Below, one piece after another: positions 6,638 to 11,875 of a DNA stretch of 11,875 nucleotides (the first letter of the stretch is position 1; each line of letters begins with the position of its first letter). The position numbers and the translations under genes are program-made. The notes below the pieces were generated by a model, which did no database searches, had not been told where the DNA came from, and saw nothing but the letters and a program-made list of their open reading frames with translations. Source of the DNA: an uncultured Pseudorhodoferax sp. (lineage in GTDB: Bacteria; Pseudomonadota; Gammaproteobacteria; Burkholderiales; Burkholderiaceae); contig CAJYRH010000615.1 of the NCBI GenBank assembly GCA_913776795.1, positions 1 through 11,875 on the forward strand, read 5' to 3'.

Positions 6638-7855
6638 ATGGCCACCGCAGTTTCCAGGGACGTCAAGGAATTCGTCTTCGAGTGGGAAGGCAAGGACCGC
6701 AATGGCAAGCAGGTGCGTGGCGAGACCCGCGCGGCCGGCGAGAACCAGGTGCAGGCCTCGCTGCGCCGCCAGGGCGTCTTTCCCACCAAGATCAAGAAGC
6801 GCCGCATGCGCGGCGGCAAGGCCATCAAGCCCAAGGACATTGCGATCTTCACGCGCCAGCTGGCCACCATGATGAAGGCCGGCGTGCCGCTCCTGCAGGC
6901 CTTCGATATCGTCGGCCGCGGCAATGCCAATGCCAGTGTGGCCAAGTTGCTCAATGACGTGCGCATGGACGTGGAGACCGGCAGCTCGCTGAGCGCGGCC
7001 TTCCGCAAGTTCCCGCTGTACTTCGACAGCCTGTACTGCAATCTTGTGGAGGCAGGCGAGGCCGCCGGTATCCTGGAAGCGCTGTTGGACCGACTGGCCA
7101 CCTACATGGAGAAGACCGAGGCGATCAAGTCCAAGATCAAGTCGGCGTTGATGTACCCGATCTCGGTGGTCGTGGTGGCCTTCATCGTGGTCTCGGTCAT
7201 CATGATCTTCGTGATCCCTGCGTTCAAGGAGGTCTTTTCCTCCTTCGGCGCCGACCTGCCGGCCCCGACGCTGCTCGTGATCGCCATCAGCGAGTTTTTC
7301 GTCTCGTACTGGTGGCTGATCTTCGGCGGGATCGGCGGCGGCCTGTACTTCTTCATGCAAGCCTGGAAGCGCAATGAGCGCGTGCAGCAGGTCATGGACC
7401 GCCTGCTGCTGAAGGCCCCCGTTTTCGGCGTTCTGATCGAAAAGTCCTGCATCGCGCGCTGGACGCGCACGCTGGCCACCATGTTCGCGGCCGGCGTGCC
7501 GCTGGTCGAGGCGCTCGACTCGGTCGGGGGGGCCTCGGGCAACTCGGTGTACGCGGTGGCCACCGAGAAGATCCAGCAGGAGGTCTCGGTCGGCACCAGC
7601 CTGACGGCCGCCATGACCAACGCCAAGGTGTTCCCGAGCATGGTGCTGCAGATGTGCGCCATTGGCGAGGAGTCGGGCTCGATCGACCACATGCTCGGCA
7701 AGGCGGCCGACTTCTACGAGGAAGAGGTCGACGACATGGTTGCTGGCCTGTCCAGCCTCATGGAGCCCATCATCATCGTGTTCCTGGGTGGACTGATTGG
7801 CGGCATCGTGGTCGCGATGTACCTGCCGATCTTCAAGCTCGGCCAAGTCGTCTGA
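6638..7855 (+). CDS. pilC: Type IV pilus inner-membrane platform protein PilC
   Basis: Polytopic inner-membrane protein of 405 residues (GspF family) that sits above PilB and transmits its motion to pilin subunits. Two homologous GspF domains are visible, marked by the paired signatures LATMMKAGVPLLQAFDI (about 76-92) and LATMFAAGVPLVEALDSV (about 279-296). Membrane segments are PISVVVVAFIVVSVIMIFVIPAF, WWLIFGGIGGGLYFFM and the C-terminal PIIIVFLGGLIGGIVVAMYL. The N-terminal region with VRGETRAAGENQVQASLRRQG is typical of pilus PilC. The ATG at 6638 has AGAGG upstream at suitable spacing. The stop overlaps the pilD start by one base (TGATG). A run of seven G lies at 7526-7532, around codon 297. 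This is the platform protein, not the neisserial adhesin also called PilC. Confidence 0.96.
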   Translation: MATAVSRDVKEFVFEWEGKDRNGKQVRGETRAAGENQVQASLRRQGVFPTKIKKRRMRGGKAIKPKDIAIFTRQLATMMKAGVPLLQAFDIVGRGNANASVAKLLNDVRMDVETGSSLSAAFRKFPLYFDSLYCNLVEAGEAAGILEALLDRLATYMEKTEAIKSKIKSALMYPISVVVVAFIVVSVIMIFVIPAFKEVFSSFGADLPAPTLLVIAISEFFVSYWWLIFGGIGGGLYFFMQAWKRNERVQQVMDRLLLKAPVFGVLIEKSCIARWTRTLATMFAAGVPLVEALDSVGGASGNSVYAVATEKIQQEVSVGTSLTAAMTNAKVFPSMVLQMCAIGEESGSIDHMLGKAADFYEEEVDDMVAGLSSLMEPIIIVFLGGLIGGIVVAMYLPIFKLGQVV

Positions 7856-8817
7856 TGCCCGGTCTTGCGTGGCTGGACGCCGCACTCGGCGGCGTTCTGG
7901 GATTGCTCATCGGCAGTTTCCTGAACGTTGTCGTCTACCGGGTGCCGGCGATGATGTACCGAGGATGGTTGCGCGAGTCGGCCGACAACCTGATGGCGGC
8001 CGACCCACAGATGGGCGTGCCCACCTCGCTGTGGGACCTGGTGTTCGCCGGCAAGACCGCTCCGCCAGCGCAGCTGTACGCCAGCGCCGAGGCCGCCGGC
8101 AAGGCCCTCGATGCTCTGGCGCCGTTGGACCTGGTGCGGCCGCGCTCGCGCTGCCGCGCCTGTGGCCACCAGATCTGCTGGTACGAGAACCTGCCTGTGC
8201 TGAGCTGGCTCGCGCTGCGCGGCAGGTGCTCGCGCTGTGGCACGCACATCGGCTGGCGCTACCCGCTCGTCGAACTGGCCGCCGGCGCCCTGTTCGCACT
8301 GTGCGCGTGGCGCTGGAGCCTGGGGCCGGTCGCCGCGGCCTGGGCTGCGTTCGCCGCACTGCTGCTGTGCCAGTTCCTGATCGACCTGGACACCCAACTG
8401 CTGCCTGACCGGCTGAACTACCTGCTGCTGTGGGCCGGCCTGCTGGCAAGTGCGATGGGCTGGACGGTGTCGCTGTCCTCGGCCGTTTGGGGGGCAGCGG
8501 CTGGCTACCTCGTGCTGTGGGCCTTCTTCCATGCCTACCGGCTGCTCACGGGCAAGGAGGGCATGGGCTACGGCGACTTCAAGCTCCTGGCAGCGCTGGG
8601 TGCCTGGCTGGGCGCGGACCACCTGCTCGCCATCCTGCTGCTGTCCTCCATCGTCGGCGCGCTGCTGGGCGGCGCCCTCCTGCTGCGCGGCCGGCTCGCG
8701 CACAAGGACGTGCCGATTGCGTTCGGTCCCTTCCTGGCCGGCGCCGGCCTTCTCTGCCTCGTGCTGGGTCCCGACCAAGTGCGCCACATCGCACCGTTTG
8801 CCTTTCCGTTCGGCTGA
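7855..8817 (+). CDS. pilD: Prepilin peptidase / N-methyltransferase PilD
   Basis: Inner-membrane aspartic protease (family A24) of 320 residues that removes the leader of type IV prepilins and methylates the new N-terminus. The N-terminal membrane segment ends in GSFLNVVVYRVP (20-31). The cytoplasmic methyltransferase-associated domain carries the zinc cysteines C100, C103, C125 and C128 (CRAC, then 21 residues, then CSRC). The first catalytic Asp lies in IDLDTQLLPD (probably D179) and the second is D241 in GMGYGD. Several hydrophobic membrane segments surround them. The part between R29 and the first Cys is about 70 residues, longer than in PilD of Pseudomonas as I remember it. The ATG overlaps the pilC stop by one base, so translation is coupled. 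coaE starts 4 nt downstream. Confidence 0.96.
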   Translation: MPGLAWLDAALGGVLGLLIGSFLNVVVYRVPAMMYRGWLRESADNLMAADPQMGVPTSLWDLVFAGKTAPPAQLYASAEAAGKALDALAPLDLVRPRSRCRACGHQICWYENLPVLSWLALRGRCSRCGTHIGWRYPLVELAAGALFALCAWRWSLGPVAAAWAAFAALLLCQFLIDLDTQLLPDRLNYLLLWAGLLASAMGWTVSLSSAVWGAAAGYLVLWAFFHAYRLLTGKEGMGYGDFKLLAALGAWLGADHLLAILLLSSIVGALLGGALLLRGRLAHKDVPIAFGPFLAGAGLLCLVLGPDQVRHIAPFAFPFG

Positions 8818-8821
8818 GCCA

Positions 8822-9421
8822 ATGAAGACCCTCGGGCTGACCGGCGGCATCGGCAGCGGCAAGAGCACGGTTTCGGCCATGCTGGTCGAACGGGGTGCCG
8901 CGCTGATCGATGCAGACGCGAACGCCCGCAGCGTCACCGCACCGGGTGGTGCAGCGATCGATCCCATCCGCGCGCAGTTCGGCGACGCGCTGATCACGGC
9001 CGAGGGCGCGCTCGACCGCGTGCGCATGCGCGAACTCGCGTTCCGCGATCCGGCGGCCAAACGCCAGCTCGAAGCCATCGTGCACCCGCTGGTGGGGGAG
9101 CTTGGGCGCCAGCAGCTGGAGGCCGCGCGCGCAGCCAGCCATCGGTGCGTGGTCTACGACATTCCGCTGCTGGTCGAGTCGGGCCGCTGGCGCGCGCTGC
9201 TCGATGCCGTGCTCGTGGTCGACTGCAGACCCGAGACCCAGGTCGCGCGTGTGATGGCCCGCAGCGGCCTGACCGAGGAGGCCGTGCGCGCCATCATGGC
9301 AGCGCAGGCCACACGCCCACAGCGGCTGGCCGCGGCCGACGCCATCATCTACAACGACGGCATTTCCTTGGACGCGTTGCGGAATGCCGTCCATCGGTTC
9401 GCTGAGGCCTTCGGGCTATGA
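8822..9421 (+). CDS. coaE: Dephospho-CoA kinase
   Basis: Soluble P-loop kinase of 199 residues that phosphorylates the 3'-hydroxyl of dephospho-CoA, the last step in coenzyme A synthesis. The P-loop is GGIGSGKS (8-15) in the family-typical start LGLTGGIGSGKSTV. It is followed by LIDADANARSV (the DAD motif, about 29-38), IVHPLV (about 84-89), YDIPLLVESG and a C-terminal YNDG segment. Length is standard. The ATG at 8822 is 4 nt after the pilD stop. The position downstream of pilD is a common linkage in beta- and gammaproteobacteria and suggests cotranscription with the pilus genes. Confidence 0.97.
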   Translation: MKTLGLTGGIGSGKSTVSAMLVERGAALIDADANARSVTAPGGAAIDPIRAQFGDALITAEGALDRVRMRELAFRDPAAKRQLEAIVHPLVGELGRQQLEAARAASHRCVVYDIPLLVESGRWRALLDAVLVVDCRPETQVARVMARSGLTEEAVRAIMAAQATRPQRLAAADAIIYNDGISLDALRNAVHRFAEAFGL

Positions 9422-9446
9422 TCGGCCGCGAACGGAAATCCAGAGC

Positions 9447-10202
9447 GTGATCCTTTACGAGTACCCCTTCAACGAACGCGTCCGCACGTACCTGCGCCTG
9501 GAGCACCTGTTTCGTCGCCTGGTCGAGTTGATGCCGCGCGAACACCCGGTGGACCACCATTTCGCGCTCGTCACACTGTTCGAAATCATGGACGTGGCGG
9601 CCCGTGCCGACCTCAAGTCCGACGTGCTCAAGGACCTGGAACGCCACAAGAGCCAGCTCGCGGGCTACCGCGAGAACCCCGCCATCGACCAGCGCGTGCT
9701 CGAAGACGTGATCGGGCAGCTGGAGCAATGCTTCACGGCCTTGCACGAGCAGCCCGGCAAGGCTGGCCAGCCGCTGACCGAGAACGACTGGCTCATGAGC
9801 CTGCGCAGCCGTGCAAGCATCCCGGGGGGCACCTGCGGCTTCGATCTGCCGGCCTACTACGCCTGGCAACACGAGCCGGCGGAAGTGCGCCGGCAGGCCA
9901 TCGCCGGGTGGAGCACCACGCTGGCGCCGCTGGCCGAATCCATCCAGCACCTGCTCAAGATGCTGCGCGACTCGGGCGCGCCACAGAAGGTCATGGCGCT
10001 GGCCGGCCAGTTCCAGCAGAACCTGCCTCAGGGCCGCACCTACAACCTCATGCGTTTGCGCATTGACCCGGCATTGGGCCTGGTGCCCGAGATCAGCGGC
10101 AACCGACTCATGGTGTCGGTGCGGCTCATGCGCTTGGGCGAGGACGCCAAGATGCACCAGGCCAGCGACGACGCGGCCTTCGAAGTCGCGCTCTGCGCCT
10201 GA
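9447..10202 (+). CDS. zapD: Cell division protein ZapD, GTG start
   Basis: Cytoplasmic protein of 251 residues that bundles and stabilises FtsZ filaments at the division ring. The N-terminus ILYEYPFNERVRTYLRLEHLF is the hallmark of the ZapD (formerly YacF/DUF1342) family. NDWLMSLRSRASIPGGTCGFDLPAYYAW in the C-terminal half is also conserved. No enzymatic motif is expected. I chose GTG at 9447 because the conserved MILYEYPFNER begins there; the upstream in-frame ATG at 9384 lies inside coaE and adds residues foreign to the family. Spacing from coaE is 25 nt and the next gene begins 1 nt after its stop. Confidence 0.95.
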   Translation: MILYEYPFNERVRTYLRLEHLFRRLVELMPREHPVDHHFALVTLFEIMDVAARADLKSDVLKDLERHKSQLAGYRENPAIDQRVLEDVIGQLEQCFTALHEQPGKAGQPLTENDWLMSLRSRASIPGGTCGFDLPAYYAWQHEPAEVRRQAIAGWSTTLAPLAESIQHLLKMLRDSGAPQKVMALAGQFQQNLPQGRTYNLMRLRIDPALGLVPEISGNRLMVSVRLMRLGEDAKMHQASDDAAFEVALCA

Positions 10203-10203
10203 C

Positions 10204-10407
10204 ATGGCCCAGGATCCGTCCGCACGTTGGGTGGCCTGCCCTACATGCAAGGGCAAGAGTCTGTACGCTCCCAGCAATGCCTTCCGGCCGTTTTGCAGCG
10301 AACGCTGCAAGAACCTCGATTTCGGCGCCTGGGCCAGCGAGAGCTTCGCCGTGCCCGACCCAACGCCGCCAGACGATCAGCCCTTCGGCGATCCGCGGCT
10401 GCAGTAG
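10204..10407 (+). CDS. yacG: DNA gyrase inhibitor YacG (small zinc protein)
   Basis: Small protein of 67 residues. In E. coli its homologue binds zinc and GyrB and inhibits gyrase. The four zinc ligands are C12, C15, C31 and C35 in the pattern C-x2-C-x15-C-x3-C (ACPTC ... PFCSERC), followed by KNLDFGAWASESFAVP, typical of the family. The acidic, Pro-rich tail is usual. The ATG follows the zapD stop by 1 nt, so it is translated from the same transcript. It ends the plus-strand block, and its stop is 4 nt from the stop of the opposing Nudix gene. Confidence 0.95.
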   Translation: MAQDPSARWVACPTCKGKSLYAPSNAFRPFCSERCKNLDFGAWASESFAVPDPTPPDDQPFGDPRLQ

Positions 10408-10411
10408 GTTC

Positions 10412-10879
10412 TCAGGCGCAGGTCGCGCCGACGAAGCCGCGCTCCGCGGCCAACCAGTCGAGCACGGGCAACGCGCCAGGCAGCACCGGCGAATGTGCGA
10501 CTGGCAGGAAGGCCCACCCAAAGCGTTGGCCTTCGCGCATCTCGAGCTGGCCGGTCCAGTCGCGCACCTTGCAGAAGCTCAGCCGCACCAGTGCGTGTGG
10601 GTAGTCCACGAGTTCCACGCGCCAGGGCTCGGCCGTGCCGATCACGATGCCGATCTCTTCGTGCAGTTCACGGCGCAGCGCCTGCTCCACGGTCTCGCCC
10701 GCTTCGAGCTTGCCGCCCGGGAACTCCCAATAGCCGGCGTAGACCTTGCCCTCGGGCCGCGATGTCAGCAGGAACCGGCCCTCGGCATCGAGCAGCACGC
10801 CCACGGCCACGTCGACCGCCTTGCGGTCCGGCCCGCCCGCACGAGGCTGGTCGGCGTCCGCCACCAAGGTCGTGCTCAT
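10412..10879 (-). CDS. mutT: MutT-type Nudix hydrolase
   Basis: Predicted Nudix pyrophosphatase of 155 residues, probably hydrolysing oxidised or other (d)NTPs to monophosphates; 8-oxo-dGTP is the classic MutT substrate. The Nudix box is complete: G56-x5-E62-x7-R70-E71-L-x-E74-E75-x-G77, in the segment from about 55 to 78. YWEFPGGKLEAGE before and within it is the usual MutT form. The N-terminal 20 residues are a short non-conserved extension. The ATG at 10879-10877 overlaps the ATPase stop as ATGA, so it is probably translated by coupling. It is last in the argJ-ATPase-Nudix unit and converges on yacG. Substrate is inferred from the family only. Confidence 0.9.
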   Translation of the reverse strand: MSTTLVADADQPRAGGPDRKAVDVAVGVLLDAEGRFLLTSRPEGKVYAGYWEFPGGKLEAGETVEQALRRELHEEIGIVIGTAEPWRVELVDYPHALVRLSFCKVRDWTGQLEMREGQRFGWAFLPVAHSPVLPGALPVLDWLAAERGFVGATCA

Positions 10880-11751
10880 GCTGCGGCGTGCCGGCCCGCG
10901 TAGTCGCGCGCGAACTGGTAGGCCACGCGGCCGCTGCGCGAAGCGCGCTCGAGCGCCCAAACCAGGGCTTCGGGCCGCGCCGCATCGACGACCGCATCCG
11001 ACAGGCCGAACGAACGCAGCCATTGGGCCACGATGGTCAGGTACTCGTCCTGGCTGAACGGATAGAAGCTGACCCACAGCCCGAAGCGCTCCGACAAGGA
11101 GATCTTCTCCTCGACCACCTCGCCCGGGTGCAGTTCGCCGTCCTCGGTGTGCTTGTACGTGAGGTTCTCCTTCATGTACTCGGGCAGCAGGTGGCGGCGG
11201 TTGCTGGTCGCATAGATCAGCACGTTGGGCGTGGACGCGGCCACCGAGCCATCCAGGATGGACTTGAGCGCCTTGTAGCCGGGCTCGCCGTCCTCGAAGC
11301 TGAGGTCATCGGCGAAGATGATGAACTTCTCGGGCCGCTGGGCCACGACTTCGACGATGTCGGGCAGGTCCACGAGGTCGGCCTTGTCGACCTCGATCAG
11401 GCGCAGGCCGCGCGGCGCGTATTCATTGAGGCAGCCGCGGATCAGCGAGGACTTGCCGGTGCCGCGCGCGCCCGTCAGCAGCACGTTGTTGGCCGGCTTG
11501 CCTTCGACGAACTGCAGCGTGTTGCGCTGGATCTTCTCCTTCTGGCCGTCGATCTCCTGCAGGTCCGCGAGGCGCATCACGCCCACGTGGCGCACCGGCT
11601 CCAGCAGCGCGTGGCCGGAACTGCGTTTGCGGTAGCGGTAGGCGATGGACGCATTCCAGTCGGGCTCGGACAAAGGTGCCGGCAGCACGCGCTCAATGCG
11701 CGCCATGAGCTGCTCGGCCCGCGCGAGCACGCGTTCGAAGGCTTCGTTCAT
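10876..11751 (-). CDS. AAA+-type ATPase, DUF815 family
   Basis: Predicted cytoplasmic P-loop ATPase of 291 residues. The Walker A motif is GARGTGKS (94-101) in [18 protein letters not shown]. Walker B is [12 protein letters not shown] (143-154). A sensor-1-like Asn lies in YATSNRRHL (N184), and an Arg in ERFGLWVSF (R222) could act as an arginine finger. A basic/aromatic N-terminal region ([16 protein letters not shown]) precedes the core. The family is widespread in proteobacteria and often annotated only as ATP-binding protein; I know of no firmly established cellular role. The ATG at 11751 overlaps the argJ stop by 4 nt (ATGA) and the Nudix gene overlaps its end the same way, so the three are one translationally coupled unit. 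Confidence 0.92.
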   Translation of the reverse strand: MNEAFERVLARAEQLMARIERVLPAPLSEPDWNASIAYRYRKRSSGHALLEPVRHVGVMRLADLQEIDGQKEKIQRNTLQFVEGKPANNVLLTGARGTGKSSLIRGCLNEYAPRGLRLIEVDKADLVDLPDIVEVVAQRPEKFIIFADDLSFEDGEPGYKALKSILDGSVAASTPNVLIYATSNRRHLLPEYMKENLTYKHTEDGELHPGEVVEEKISLSERFGLWVSFYPFSQDEYLTIVAQWLRSFGLSDAVVDAARPEALVWALERASRSGRVAYQFARDYAGRHAAA

Positions 11752-11875
11752 GACCTGTAGTCGGCGTTGATGCTCACGTAGTCGTGCGAGAGGTCGCAGG
11801 TCCAGACCGTTTCGACGGCCTCGCCGCGGCCCAGTCCCACGCGGATCGTGATCTCGCTTTGCTTCATCACGCGCT
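11748..11875 (-). CDS. argJ: ArgJ (glutamate N-acetyltransferase / amino-acid acetyltransferase), C-terminal end only
   Basis: Last 41 residues of the arginine-biosynthesis enzyme that transfers the acetyl group from N-acetylornithine to glutamate, cut by the right edge. The visible end reads ...[20 protein letters not shown], followed by [14 protein letters not shown] and TGA. The [18 protein letters not shown] ending is highly characteristic of ArgJ. The stop overlaps the ATPase start (ATGA). No catalytic Thr is visible because it lies in the missing part. Confidence 0.93.
   Translation of the reverse strand, partial: RVMKQSEITIRVGLGRGEAVETVWTCDLSHDYVSINADYRS

Noticed and set aside
6056..7885. 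609-codon open frame on the minus strand opposite pilB/pilC
   Set aside because: His/Asp/Gln/Arg-rich low-complexity translation typical of the antisense of GC-rich genes; pilB and pilC on the plus strand have complete family motifs.
7714..9078. 454-codon open frame on the minus strand opposite pilD/coaE
   Set aside because: Antisense shadow with no recognisable domain; it lies wholly over well-supported plus-strand genes.
10495..11760. 421-codon open frame on the plus strand opposite the Nudix and ATPase genes
   Set aside because: Arg/Pro/Val-rich shadow; the minus-strand genes have intact Nudix and Walker motifs and coupled junctions.

Overview
The window is GC-rich and densely packed, and looks like a chromosomal segment of a betaproteobacterium of the order Burkholderiales. 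The gene order pilB-pilC-pilD-coaE-zapD-yacG facing mutT-(AAA+ ATPase)-argJ is the arrangement I associate with that order. Next to it lies an XrtA (exosortase A)/PEP-CTERM-type exopolysaccharide locus, as found in several environmental Burkholderiales. The taxonomic call is inference from gene order and protein character; there is no rRNA in the window.

Left part (1-4669, all minus strand): an exopolysaccharide locus. In the direction of transcription it holds an exosortase-system acyltransferase related in fold to acyl-homoserine-lactone synthases, a UDP-glucuronate 4-epimerase-type enzyme (4-nt overlap with the acyltransferase), a 231-bp spacer with a four-copy 8-bp tandem repeat and inverted repeats, a Wza-like export lipoprotein (probable TTG start), a Wzz-like chain-length determinant, and the first 160 residues of the tyrosine autokinase, which runs off the left edge. 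The last three form the usual co-polymerase/export/kinase trio. The exosortase, glycosyltransferases and regulators are not in the window.

Middle (4880-10407, plus strand): a 210-bp divergent intergenic region leads into pilB, pilC and pilD, the assembly ATPase, inner-membrane platform and prepilin peptidase of the type IV pilus. These are followed with tiny gaps by coaE (last step of CoA synthesis), zapD (FtsZ-ring stabiliser) and yacG (small zinc protein, gyrase inhibitor family). This is likely one long transcription unit mixing pilus assembly with housekeeping.

Right part (10412-11875, minus strand): argJ (C-terminal end only), an AAA+-type ATPase of the DUF815 family and a MutT-type Nudix hydrolase, joined by two ATGA stop/start overlaps and meeting yacG tail to tail with only 4 nt between stop codons.

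I found no mobile element, CRISPR array, tRNA or rRNA, and no convincing undescribed system. The points most worth a second look are the acyltransferase-epimerase pair, the repeat-bearing spacer before the export gene, and the shared control region between the exopolysaccharide and pilus genes.
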